The notes below the pieces were generated by a model that was not told the origin of the DNA, did no database searches, and saw only the letters and a program-made list of their open reading frames with translations. The position numbers and the translations under genes were made by a program. Shown here in pieces: positions 37,358 to 45,935 of a stretch of 46,671 nt of DNA. The stretch's first letter is position 1, and every line of letters begins with the position of its first letter. The stretch comes from an uncultured Pelagibacteraceae bacterium (GTDB taxonomy: Bacteria; Pseudomonadota; Alphaproteobacteria; Pelagibacterales; Pelagibacteraceae): positions 1 through 46,671 of the forward strand of contig CACJED010000004.1 in assembly GCA_902592285.1 (NCBI GenBank), in the 5' to 3' direction.

Positions 37358-38064
37358 TAACTAACATTCCATCTATATCCACTTCCATATCTAGTTTCTA
37401 TAGCTGAAAAATCAGGATCAACTTTTTTAAATTTTTTTCTAATCCTTTTAACGTGACTATCAATGGTTCTGTCTTCTATATCTGTATCTTCTCGATAGGC
37501 TATGTCCATCAACTGGGCTCTTTCTTTAATAATTCCTGGTCTTTTAGCTAATTCTTTAACTATGAGAAATTCAGTAGTTGTTAATTTATCAGGCAATTGA
37601 TGGCCATTCCATTCACACTCTAATTGAGATGGGTCTAATTTTAATTTACCGTGTGAAATAATATTTTTATTATCTTCAATTGTGTTGTCTACATCTTTTT
37701 TTCTTAATTGAACTCTTATTCTTTCAACTAAAACTTTAATTGAAAAACCACCTGATTTTTTTATGAAATCATCTGCTCCAAGTTTCAGACCTAAAAGTTC
37801 GTCCACTTCTTCATCTTTAGATGTTAAAAAAATTACTGGCATTGAAGTTTTTTTTCTTAATTTTTTTAATAATTCTTCACCATCCATTTTTGGCATCTTA
37901 ATATCTATGACTGCAAGATCTGGCGGGGTTCTTGTTAGTCCAATGAGAGCACTTTCTCCATCAATGTATGTTTGGACTTGAAAACCTTCTTTTTCTAAAG
38001 CAATACTCAAGCTAGTAAGAATATTTCTGTCATCATCAACTAAAGCAATAGTTTGTTTATGCAT
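37357..38064 (-). CDS. chvI: Response regulator ChvI-like (OmpR/PhoB family)
   Basis: A 235-residue two-domain regulator: receiver with the acidic pocket LVDDD, phospho-acceptor Asp54 in AVIDIKMPKMDG and Lys in FIKKSGG, then a winged-helix domain with DIEDRTIDSHVKRIRKKFKKVDPDFSAIETRYGSGYRW, which is the typical ChvI ending. It binds DNA after phosphorylation by ChvG. It heads the chvI-chvG unit; no own binding site could be identified. Confidence 0.93.
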   Translation of the reverse strand: MHKQTIALVDDDRNILTSLSIALEKEGFQVQTYIDGESALIGLTRTPPDLAVIDIKMPKMDGEELLKKLRKKTSMPVIFLTSKDEEVDELLGLKLGADDFIKKSGGFSIKVLVERIRVQLRKKDVDNTIEDNKNIISHGKLKLDPSQLECEWNGHQLPDKLTTTEFLIVKELAKRPGIIKERAQLMDIAYREDTDIEDRTIDSHVKRIRKKFKKVDPDFSAIETRYGSGYRWNVS

Positions 38065-38113
38065 AGGCTACTTTAAAAATACTAAATTGTTCTAATTTGG
38101 GCAATGAATTTAA

Positions 38114-40888
38114 TTAATGAAGTGCTCCCCAATTATCTCCACTATTTATATCAACCGTTAAAGGTGTAGAAAAGGAATGATAGTCGCTATGAGCTACACT
38201 GGTCATTTCTTTCTCAATTAGTTTAATCATCACCTTTTCATCTTTTTTGGGGATTTCAAATATTAATTCATCATGAATTTGTAAAAGCATTTTCGAATTA
38301 GAGTTTTTTTTTTCTGATAATTTCTTATTTAATCTTATCATCGCTAACCTCATTACTTCAGAGGCTGAACCTTGAATTGGTGCATTAATTGCAGCACGTT
38401 CTTGAAAATTTCTAACATTAAAATTTTTGTCATTTATTCCATTAAAATGTGATCTCCTTCCAAATATATTATTTACATATCCGCTTTTCCTGCAAAATTT
38501 TATAGTGTTATCCATATAAACTTTAATTTCAGGAAATTTTGTAAAATATGAATTTAAAAATTCCTCTGCTTCGTAATTTGAAACATTTATTTGTTTAGCT
38601 AATCCATATTGTGAAATTCCATAGATTATACCAAAATTAATAGCCTTAGCCTTTCTTCTGTGGTCTTGATTTACCTTTTTAATATCAATATTGAATATTT
38701 GGCTGGCTGTTAATGAGTGAATGTCTTCTTTATTTTTAAAAGCTTTTTTAAGTTCTTTTACATCTGCTAGATCTGCTAAAATTCTCATCTCTATTTGATT
38801 ATAATCTGCAGAGATTAATATGTGTCCCTTTTTTGCTTTAAAAGCTTTTCGTATATCTTTTCCATCTTCTGATTTAATTGGAATATTTTGTAAATTAGGA
38901 TCACTAGATGCCAATCTACCAGTTGTTGTAGCAGCAAGCAAAAATGATGTATGAACTCTTTTAGTATTTGGGTTTATATGTTCAGGTAAAGCATCAGAAT
39001 AAGTATTTTTTAATTTTGAAACTTGTCTCCAGTCTAAAATCAATTTAGGAAAATTATGTCCTTTAAATGCTAAATCTTCTAAAACACTTGCACTTGTTGC
39101 AAAGCTTCCCTTTTTAGTTTTTTTTAATCCTGCAATTTTTAAATCATTGTAAATTATTTCTCCTAGTTGCTTTGGTGATGCAATATTGAACTCTTTTTTT
39201 GAAATTTTAAATACCTCTTTTTCTAATTTTAAAATTTTTTTTTCAAATTTTGATGATAGAGACTTTAAAAAATTACTATCAATTTCAACTCCCTCAATTT
39301 CCATAAATGCAAGAATTTTAATTAATGGTTTTTCAAAAATTTCGTAAATATTTATTATTTTTTCTGATTTTAAACTTTTAATAAATTTTTTATATAATCT
39401 AAAGGTAATATCAGCATCTTCAGCGGCATAATCTTTTGCCTTATCTAACTCTACTTCACTAAAGTTAATTTCTTTCTTACCTGTGCCTACCATATCTTTA
39501 AAAGAAATAGTTTTATGACCTAAATGAATTTCTGATAAAGTATCCATGTTATGTCTATTTTTTCCTGCATCTAATACGTAAGACATCAACATAGTATCTT
39601 CTATTGAGGAAAGAGTTATCCCATGTTTATAAAACACAATAAAATCAAATTTTATATTTTGACCAATTTTTTTTATACTAGGATCCTCTAATATTCTTTT
39701 TAGTTTTTTTATTACTGCTTCTTTGTTAATACATTTAGACGACTTATGACCAACGGGTATGTAACATGCTTTCCCAATTTTTGAGCAAAGAGAAATACCA
39801 ACTAAATCAGCTTGGTGAGGATCTAAAGAAGTTGTCTCTGTATCAACAGCAACTTCACCGACCTCCTCTGCCTCCTCTATCCATTTATCAAGTTGATTTA
39901 AATTACTAATTAAATAATAATTTTTATTACTAATTGTTTGCTGCTTTTCTAAATTTGAAGTTTCTAGCTTATCACTTTCTAGCTTAGGCTCACCATAGGT
40001 AGAAATTGCAGAACTCAACAAACGGTTAAATTCCATTTCTCTTAAAAATTTATATAATTTTTCTTTATCTATATTTTGCAATTTAAATTCACTTAAATCT
40101 TTTTTAACAGGAGAGTTATGATCTAAAGTAACAAGTTTTTTACTTATCAAAGCTTTATCTTTATTTTCTATTAAAGTTTCTCTTCTTTTGTTTTGCTTAA
40201 TCTCATAAGCGTATTTAAGTAAATTTTCTAAATTTCCATATTTATTTATCAACTCTGCAGCTGTTTTAATACCTATGCCAGGGACACCAGGAACATTATC
40301 GCTACTATCCCCAGCTAATGATTGAACATCAATAACTTTTGAAGCATCTACACCAAATTTTTTAATTACATCATCATTATTGATAAATTTATTTTTCATA
40401 GGGTCAAAAATTCGAACACCTTTTTTATAAAGCTGCATCAAATCTTTATCAGATGAAACAATTGTTACTCTTGCCCCCTTTTTTAAAATTTGATCAACAT
40501 AAGTAGCTATTAAATCATCTGCTTCAAAATTAGGAAGATCAACAGATGGTAAATTAAAAGCTGAAACTGACTTTCTTATATATTCAAATTGTGGAGCTAA
40601 ATCTTCGGGCGGTTCTGATCTATTAGCTTTATAGTCACTATAAATTTCATTTCTAAAAGTTTTTCTTGCTGAGTCGAATATAACTGCGAAATGTGTTGGT
40701 TTTTGTAAATTTTTATCAGATTTTGAATCCTCTAACAATTTGAACAACATGCTACAAAATCCACTTACAGCTCCCGTTGGCAATCCGTCGCTTTTTCTCG
40801 TTAATGGTGGCAAAGCATAATAAGCTCTAAAGATATATCCAGAGCCATCAATTAAATAGAAATGATCTGTTTTTTGAATTTTATTCAT
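38114..40888 (-). CDS. polA: DNA polymerase I
   Basis: A 924-residue, full-length Pol I used in Okazaki-fragment processing and repair. In order: a 5'-nuclease domain (FDSARKTFRNEIYSDYKANR, GDSSDNVPGVPGIG), a 3'-5' exonuclease with the catalytic DxE in VAVDTETTSLDPH, and a polymerase domain with motif A ADYNQIEMRILA, motif B RRKAKAINFGIIYGIS and motif C LLQIHDELIFE. All three activities look intact, in contrast to some small genomes that lose the proofreading part. It is divergent from bioY across a 114-base AT-rich gap. Confidence 0.97.
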   Translation of the reverse strand: MNKIQKTDHFYLIDGSGYIFRAYYALPPLTRKSDGLPTGAVSGFCSMLFKLLEDSKSDKNLQKPTHFAVIFDSARKTFRNEIYSDYKANRSEPPEDLAPQFEYIRKSVSAFNLPSVDLPNFEADDLIATYVDQILKKGARVTIVSSDKDLMQLYKKGVRIFDPMKNKFINNDDVIKKFGVDASKVIDVQSLAGDSSDNVPGVPGIGIKTAAELINKYGNLENLLKYAYEIKQNKRRETLIENKDKALISKKLVTLDHNSPVKKDLSEFKLQNIDKEKLYKFLREMEFNRLLSSAISTYGEPKLESDKLETSNLEKQQTISNKNYYLISNLNQLDKWIEEAEEVGEVAVDTETTSLDPHQADLVGISLCSKIGKACYIPVGHKSSKCINKEAVIKKLKRILEDPSIKKIGQNIKFDFIVFYKHGITLSSIEDTMLMSYVLDAGKNRHNMDTLSEIHLGHKTISFKDMVGTGKKEINFSEVELDKAKDYAAEDADITFRLYKKFIKSLKSEKIINIYEIFEKPLIKILAFMEIEGVEIDSNFLKSLSSKFEKKILKLEKEVFKISKKEFNIASPKQLGEIIYNDLKIAGLKKTKKGSFATSASVLEDLAFKGHNFPKLILDWRQVSKLKNTYSDALPEHINPNTKRVHTSFLLAATTTGRLASSDPNLQNIPIKSEDGKDIRKAFKAKKGHILISADYNQIEMRILADLADVKELKKAFKNKEDIHSLTASQIFNIDIKKVNQDHRRKAKAINFGIIYGISQYGLAKQINVSNYEAEEFLNSYFTKFPEIKVYMDNTIKFCRKSGYVNNIFGRRSHFNGINDKNFNVRNFQERAAINAPIQGSASEVMRLAMIRLNKKLSEKKNSNSKMLLQIHDELIFEIPKKDEKVMIKLIEKEMTSVAHSDYHSFSTPLTVDINSGDNWGALH

Positions 40889-41002
40889 GAAATATAATTA
40901 AATATTACAATGCTTACATTATCTGTATATAAAAAAATTTACTTTCATTAATTATAACAATTATAAGTAGATTATTTTTTATATTTTAAGTATTATTTAA
41001 TA

Positions 41003-41554
41003 ATGGAATTAACAAAAAATCTTACACATTCTAAAATAATTAAATCTCTAGTTGTTATGATTCTTGGTTCATTAGCACTAACTATATCAGCTAAAATTAA
41101 AATTCCTTTTTATCCGGTTCCTATGACAATGCAAACATTTGTAGTATTATTTTTAGGAATAAGTTTAGGTCATAAAATTGCATTAGCTACAATAGGATTG
41201 TATTTAATTGAAGGTATAGCAGGACTGCCTGTATTTTCAAATTCTCCTGAAAAAGGTATTGGATTAATTTACTTTACTGGACCGACTATGGGTTACTTAA
41301 TTGGTTTTTTATCAGCATGTTATCTTGCCTCCAAAGTAAAAATTAATGATAACTTTTTCATAGTTTTATTAAAACTAATTATTGCGACATCAACAATTTA
41401 TATTTTAGGTCTAATTTGGCTTGGACTATTAATTGGATGGGATAAACCAATTTTTGCTTTGGGCGCAAAACCATTTTTATTGGCTGAAATTTTTAAAATT
41501 ATGATTTTAGCAATTTTAACTAAACAAATAATTAAGATTAAAAAATTTATCTAG
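41003..41554 (+). CDS. bioY: Biotin transporter BioY
   Basis: A 183-residue S-component of the ECF biotin transporter with six hydrophobic helices. The family motifs are ISAKIKIPFYPVPMTMQTFVVLFLG and GPTMGYLIGFLSACYLASK. Some BioY proteins work alone; no BioM or BioN genes are next to it, so it must act alone or share an energising module elsewhere. The upstream gap was searched for the BioR palindrome TTATMKATAA and none was found. It suggests scavenging of external biotin. Confidence 0.93.
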   Translation: MELTKNLTHSKIIKSLVVMILGSLALTISAKIKIPFYPVPMTMQTFVVLFLGISLGHKIALATIGLYLIEGIAGLPVFSNSPEKGIGLIYFTGPTMGYLIGFLSACYLASKVKINDNFFIVLLKLIIATSTIYILGLIWLGLLIGWDKPIFALGAKPFLLAEIFKIMILAILTKQIIKIKKFI

Positions 41555-42110
41555 GTGATCTCTTTGAAAGAATTCTTTGAAGAGTTCTTCTATGCATTTT
41601 AAGTCTTCTAGCTGTTTCAGAAACATTTCTATTACATAATTCAAAAACTCTGTGTATATGTTCCCACTTAACTCTATCTGCAGACATTGGGTTTTCTGGT
41701 GGAGCAGCTTTCTTTAAAGGATCGGCTAACAAAGCCTTCTCAACGTCATCAGCATCAGCAGGTTTAGCTAAATAATCTATAGCACCTTCTTTGATTGCAG
41801 CTACTGCCGTTGGAATATTTCCATAACCAGTTAACATGATAATCCTACTATTACTATTTGAAGACTGAATTTCTTTCACAACTTCAAGTCCGTTACCATC
41901 CGCAAGCCTTAAGTCTACAACAGCAAAACCAGGTTTTTTAGCTTTTACAGATTCAACTCCCTTTTGTACACTCTCAGCTTGAAAAACCTCAAATCCTTTT
42001 TTTTCCATCGCTCTTGCTAAACGCTCACGGAAAGGATTATCGTCATCTACGATTAGTAATGACTTATTCACAAAATTACTCAAATTTTGTAGTTTTGTCT
42101 CTTCTTTCAT
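41547..42110 (-). CDS. regA: RegA/ActR/PrrA-type response regulator
   Basis: A 187-residue regulator with receiver (LLIVDDDNPF, phospho-acceptor Asp66 in FAVVDLRLADGNG, TGYGNIPTAVAAIKEGAIDYLAKPAD), a Pro-rich hinge, and the almost invariant Fis-type helix-turn-helix NVSETARRLKMHRRTLQRILSKRSPR. In relatives it answers the redox sensor kinase RegB and controls respiratory and energy genes. No RegB gene is beside it. The ATG at 42110 is chosen over an in-frame TTG at 42134. It is divergent from the polyamine operon. Confidence 0.93.
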   Translation of the reverse strand: MKEETKLQNLSNFVNKSLLIVDDDNPFRERLARAMEKKGFEVFQAESVQKGVESVKAKKPGFAVVDLRLADGNGLEVVKEIQSSNSNSRIIMLTGYGNIPTAVAAIKEGAIDYLAKPADADDVEKALLADPLKKAAPPENPMSADRVKWEHIHRVFELCNRNVSETARRLKMHRRTLQRILSKRSPR

Positions 42111-42165
42111 AAGTCTTATATGGGGTCTCTTCAAGATATTACAATATATGAATTTTACACATTTC

Positions 42166-42214
42166 TGGCATGAATTATTTGCTTTACTTTAAACTGTTTA
42201 CTCTTTATATGCCA
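42166..42214. repeat. Imperfect inverted repeat in the regA/decarboxylase divergent gap
   Basis: TTTCTGGCAT (42162-42171) and ATGCCAAAAA (42209-42218) are complementary at nine of ten positions with 37 bases between. It lies in the 168-base gap between regA and the polyamine operon. It could be a regulator site or a leader stem. In an AT-rich gap, chance is a serious alternative, though the GC-containing core TGGCAT/ATGCCA argues a little against it. Confidence 0.35.
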
Positions 42215-42278
42215 AAAATATTAAAGTTTTTTTAAAAATAACTTTTTTTTATTAAATTTTTTTTTGGAGGCATTAAAA

Positions 42279-43463
42279 ATGCAAAAATTTAAATCAGTTG
42301 AAGAATTAGTTCATCAACTGAAACCTGAAAAACCGATTTACTGTATAAGAAAAAATTCTATTAAATCAGCTGTTAAACTATTCTTAAACAAGTTTCCAGG
42401 AAAAATTTTATATGCAGTCAAAACTAATCCACACCCAGAGGTAATAAAAACAATCATAGAAAGTGGAGTTAAGCAATTTGATGTTGCATCAATTGAGGAA
42501 ATTAAAAATATTAGAACTTTTAGCAATACTGCTAAATGCTCTTATATGCATACTGTTAAGAGTAGAGAAAGTATTAAAGAGGCATATTTTAAATATGGTG
42601 TAAAAACTTTTTCAATAGATACTAGAGATGAATTGATTAAAATAATTGAAAGTACAAAAAATGCTAGAGATTTAGAATTATTTGTAAGAGTTGCTGTTTC
42701 AAATGAACATGCAGAAATTGATTTATCAAAAAAATTTGGTGCTTTAACCTCTGAAGCAATAGGTTTGTTAAGACTTGTAAAACAACATGCTAAAAAGATT
42801 GGTTTAAGTTTTCACGTTGGTTCACAATGTATGCATCCTATTTCTTATTCAAAAGGAATTACCGAAATTGGAAACGTAATTAAAAAAACAAAAATTATCC
42901 CAGATTATATTAATGTAGGCGGAGGTTTCCCAACTATCTACCCTGATTTAATACCTCAATCACTAAGTCATTATTTCAAAGAAATTGAAAAAAGCTTAGA
43001 AAATTTAAAACTTAAAAAACTTCCAGAAATTATTTGTGAACCTGGTAGAGCTCTAGTAGCTGAAAGTGGTTCAACAGTTGTGAGAGTTAATTTAAGAAAA
43101 AAACAAAAGCTTTATATAAATGATGGCACATATGGAACTCTTTTTGATGCAGGTACACCAAATATTGTATTTCCATCTAAAATGATTAAAGAAAATTCAA
43201 ATAAAATAATTTCAAAAAAATTAACTGCTTTTGATTTCTTTGGACCAACATGTGATAGTATGGATTACATGAAGGGACCTTTTTTGCTTCCAAATAATAT
43301 TAAAGAAAATGATTATATTGAACTTGGCCAACTTGGGGCATATGGATTAACATTTAGAACTCAGTTTAATGGTTATTATTCAGATGAAATTTACGAAGTT
43401 GAAGATAAACCAATAATGACAATGTATGATAAAGACATTAACAAAGCTAACATGGTAGCTTAA
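42279..43463 (+). CDS. Ornithine/lysine decarboxylase (group IV, PLP-dependent)
   Basis: A 394-residue alanine-racemase-fold decarboxylase that makes putrescine from ornithine, or cadaverine from lysine. The PLP Lys48 is in ILYAVKTNPHPEV; other sites are FHVGSQCMHP, VGGGFPTIYP, CEPGRALVAES and the catalytic Cys325 in FGPTCDSMDYM. The ATG at 42279 is eight bases after a GGAGG Shine-Dalgarno (42266-42270). The earlier in-frame TTG at 42264 overlaps that site and is rejected. Its stop overlaps the next start (TAATG), so it is the first gene of a coupled polyamine operon. Confidence 0.93.
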   Translation: MQKFKSVEELVHQLKPEKPIYCIRKNSIKSAVKLFLNKFPGKILYAVKTNPHPEVIKTIIESGVKQFDVASIEEIKNIRTFSNTAKCSYMHTVKSRESIKEAYFKYGVKTFSIDTRDELIKIIESTKNARDLELFVRVAVSNEHAEIDLSKKFGALTSEAIGLLRLVKQHAKKIGLSFHVGSQCMHPISYSKGITEIGNVIKKTKIIPDYINVGGGFPTIYPDLIPQSLSHYFKEIEKSLENLKLKKLPEIICEPGRALVAESGSTVVRVNLRKKQKLYINDGTYGTLFDAGTPNIVFPSKMIKENSNKIISKKLTAFDFFGPTCDSMDYMKGPFLLPNNIKENDYIELGQLGAYGLTFRTQFNGYYSDEIYEVEDKPIMTMYDKDINKANMVA

Positions 43464-44506
43464 TGTCAGGTCAAAAAAATCCAGGTCATAACATTAAAAG
43501 AGATTTCTTAAAAAATCCTGTTGAGCACATCGATATAACTTCATTTGATAGTAGAAAAATCATATCCTCAATGAAAAAAATGTCATTTGTTTCTAGAGAA
43601 ACAGCAAATGCTGCAAATATTTATAACGAGATGCTTAAAGATAAAGATTGTACAATTTTTCTAACATTAGCAGGATCCACATCAGCCGCGGGATGTATGA
43701 ATATTTATAAAGATTTAGTCAAATATAATATGGTAGATGCAATTGTTGCAACTGGCGCCTCAATAGTAGATATGGATTTCTTTGAAGCTCTTGGTTTTAA
43801 ACATTATCAAGGCTCACAATTTCAAGATGATACTGAGTTGAGGGAAAACTATATAGATAGAATTTACGATACTTATATAGACGAAGAAGAACTTCAAATG
43901 TGTGATAAAATTATATATGAAATCGCAAATAACTTAGAAGCAAGAAGCTATACTTCGAGAGAGTTCATTTATGAAATGGGAAAATATTTAAAAAATAACT
44001 CAAAAAAAAAAGACTCTTTAATTGAAACCGCTTTTGACAACAATGTACCCATTTTCTGCCCTGCTTTTACAGACTCGAGTGCAGGATTCGGATTAGTTAT
44101 GCATCAAGAACAAAATCCAAAAAAACATATGACAATAGATTCAATTAGAGAATTTAGAGAACTTACAGAAATAAAAATCAAATCTAAAGGTTCTGGATTA
44201 TTTATGATTGGTGGTGGTGTTCCTAAAAACTTTATTCAAGATACTGTTATTTGTGCAGAACTATTAGGAAAAAATGTGGACATGCATAAATATGCTGTTC
44301 AAATTACTGTTGCTGATAGTAGAGATGGAGCTTGTAGTAGTTCAACTTTAAAAGAGGCGAGTTCTTGGGGCAAAGTTGATGTGACGAAAGAACAGATGGT
44401 GTTTGCAGAAGCTACAAGTGTTTTGCCATTAATTGCTAGTGATGCTTACCATAAAGGTGAGTGGAAAAATAGAGCTAGAAAAAACTTTACAAAAATTTTC
44501 GTATAA
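43463..44506 (+). CDS. Deoxyhypusine-synthase-like enzyme (probable homospermidine/spermidine-forming)
   Basis: A 347-residue Rossmann-fold protein of the deoxyhypusine synthase family. Bacteria lack eIF5A, so such enzymes make free polyamines by transferring an aminobutyl group from one polyamine to another through an imine on a Lys. That Lys is Lys304 in EASSWGKVD, matching the human EAVSWGK site. Other conserved parts are TLAGSTSAAGCMNIYKDLV, IVATGASIVDMDFFE, FCPAFTDSSAGFG and MIGGGVPKNF. It is coupled to the decarboxylase and followed three bases later by a ureohydrolase. Confidence 0.87.
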   Translation: MSGQKNPGHNIKRDFLKNPVEHIDITSFDSRKIISSMKKMSFVSRETANAANIYNEMLKDKDCTIFLTLAGSTSAAGCMNIYKDLVKYNMVDAIVATGASIVDMDFFEALGFKHYQGSQFQDDTELRENYIDRIYDTYIDEEELQMCDKIIYEIANNLEARSYTSREFIYEMGKYLKNNSKKKDSLIETAFDNNVPIFCPAFTDSSAGFGLVMHQEQNPKKHMTIDSIREFRELTEIKIKSKGSGLFMIGGGVPKNFIQDTVICAELLGKNVDMHKYAVQITVADSRDGACSSSTLKEASSWGKVDVTKEQMVFAEATSVLPLIASDAYHKGEWKNRARKNFTKIFV

Positions 44507-44508
44507 AA

Positions 44509-45384
44509 TTGAAATATCTCTCAAATAAAAACGGTTTCTTAGGAATTGACAATAAATTTAACTTTAAAGAAAAAGCTGTAATTGTTCCATTTGGTTTGGA
44601 AAAAACAGTAAGTTACGGAGGAGGAACTAAAAATGGACCAAAAGAAATTATAAGAGCATCTCATCAAGTCGAGCTATATGATGAAGAGCTCAATTGTGAA
44701 CCTTACAAGAAAATAGGCATTAAAACTCTTAAACCCTTTAAAATTGATAAAAGTATAAATAAAGCACTTTATAAAATCTCAAGAATTAATAAAGAGATTT
44801 TAGATAAAAAACTTTTCCCAATGACTTTAGGTGGAGAACATTCAATAACACCTGGATGTATTGTCCCTTTTACTAAAAAATATAAAAATATTTGCCTTTT
44901 ACATTTTGATGCTCATGCAGATTTACGTCAAAGTTATAATGGAGAAAAGTTTTCACATGCTTCAGCAATTAGAAGGTGTTTGGATTTTAAAAATGTTTCA
45001 TTAATTTCGTTTGGTATAAGAAATATTTCAGAAAGTGAAATCCCATTTTTAAAAAAAAATTCCTCAAGAATAAATATTTTTTGGGCAAAAGATAAAAAGA
45101 AATGGAATTTATCAAAATTTAAAAAATTGATTAAAAACAAAACTGTTTATCTTACATTTGATGTAGATGGATTAGACTCAAGTATTATGCCGGCAACTGG
45201 CACACCTGAACCAGGAGGACTTTTTTGGGATGAAACATTGAATATAATAAGAATTGCTGCAAAAAATTCCAAAATAGTTGGTGCAGATATTAACGAACTA
45301 TCTCCAATTAAAGGGTTTAATTCCTATAATTTTCTGGTTGCAAAGTTAGCTTATAAAATTTTGTCTTATAAATTTTTATATTAA
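44509..45384 (+). CDS. Agmatinase/arginase-family ureohydrolase
   Basis: A 291-residue Mn-dependent ureohydrolase with all metal motifs: TLGGEHSITPG, LHFDAHADLRQ and LTFDVDGLDSSIMPATGTPEPGG. The family removes urea from arginine, agmatine or related guanidino compounds. It starts with TTG, two bases after the previous stop. The gap of two bases and shared order make it the third gene of the polyamine operon. No arginine decarboxylase is next to it, so agmatine is not the obvious substrate. Confidence 0.9.
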   Translation: MKYLSNKNGFLGIDNKFNFKEKAVIVPFGLEKTVSYGGGTKNGPKEIIRASHQVELYDEELNCEPYKKIGIKTLKPFKIDKSINKALYKISRINKEILDKKLFPMTLGGEHSITPGCIVPFTKKYKNICLLHFDAHADLRQSYNGEKFSHASAIRRCLDFKNVSLISFGIRNISESEIPFLKKNSSRINIFWAKDKKKWNLSKFKKLIKNKTVYLTFDVDGLDSSIMPATGTPEPGGLFWDETLNIIRIAAKNSKIVGADINELSPIKGFNSYNFLVAKLAYKILSYKFLY

Positions 45385-45935
45385 ATTTTAATTGGTTTAA
45401 TAATTTTCAATAATAATTTAAATGGTACTAACATTATTAAAGCAACTAAAATTTTTACTGCTAAATCTCCAAGAGATAAAGTAACCCAAGGTACTCCTGT
45501 TGCATAAAATGATATTGAGAAAAATAAAAATGTGTCTACTGTCGATCCAATTAATGATGATGTAAGTGGAGCCACAAACCACTCTTTTTTTCTTAATCGA
45601 TCGAAAATTTGAATATCTAATAATTGAGCAGTAATAAAAGCTGTACCTGAACCTATTGCAATCCTTATAGAGATTAAATCTGCAAAATCAGTCGAAAATA
45701 TTAATGTAAATATAATTCCTATAAAAAATCCTAAATATACTATTTGTCTTGCTTTCGATTTGCCATAAGACCTATTTGCTAAATCTGTAATTAAAAAAGC
45801 TATTGGGTAACTAAATGCCCCATAAGTCAAAATTTCGTTTAGACCATAGTAGTTCACTGGGAACTGAACTAAATAGTTAGAAGAAAGTACAACAAACCCC
45901 ATCATAATAGATAGAGTAATAAATAATTTATTCAT
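45381..45935 (-). CDS. Queuosine-precursor (preQ0/preQ1) transporter, YhhQ family
   Basis: A 184-residue membrane protein with five or six helices. The VUT-type motifs are YGAFSYPIAFLITDLANRSYGKSKARQIVYLGF, AIGSGTAFITAQLLDIQIFDRLR and LTSSLIGSTVDTFLFFSISFYATG. In relatives it imports deazapurine precursors for queuosine in tRNA. Its ATG overlaps the rpmB stop by one base (TAATG), which places a tRNA-modification transporter directly behind a ribosomal protein gene. No preQ1 riboswitch is visible, which fits its downstream position. Confidence 0.9.
   Translation of the reverse strand: MNKLFITLSIMMGFVVLSSNYLVQFPVNYYGLNEILTYGAFSYPIAFLITDLANRSYGKSKARQIVYLGFFIGIIFTLIFSTDFADLISIRIAIGSGTAFITAQLLDIQIFDRLRKKEWFVAPLTSSLIGSTVDTFLFFSISFYATGVPWVTLSLGDLAVKILVALIMLVPFKLLLKIIKPIKI

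Noticed and set aside
40889..41002. Possible BioR operator or riboswitch before bioY
   Set aside because: The only palindrome-like sequence is TTATAACAATTATAA, which is AT-only and does not match TTATMKATAA; chance is likely.
42111..42140. E. coli-like heat-shock promoter before regA (CTTGAA and CCCCATAT on the minus strand)
   Set aside because: The two elements are only four bases apart, far from the 13 to 18 required, and lie about ten bases before the start codon.
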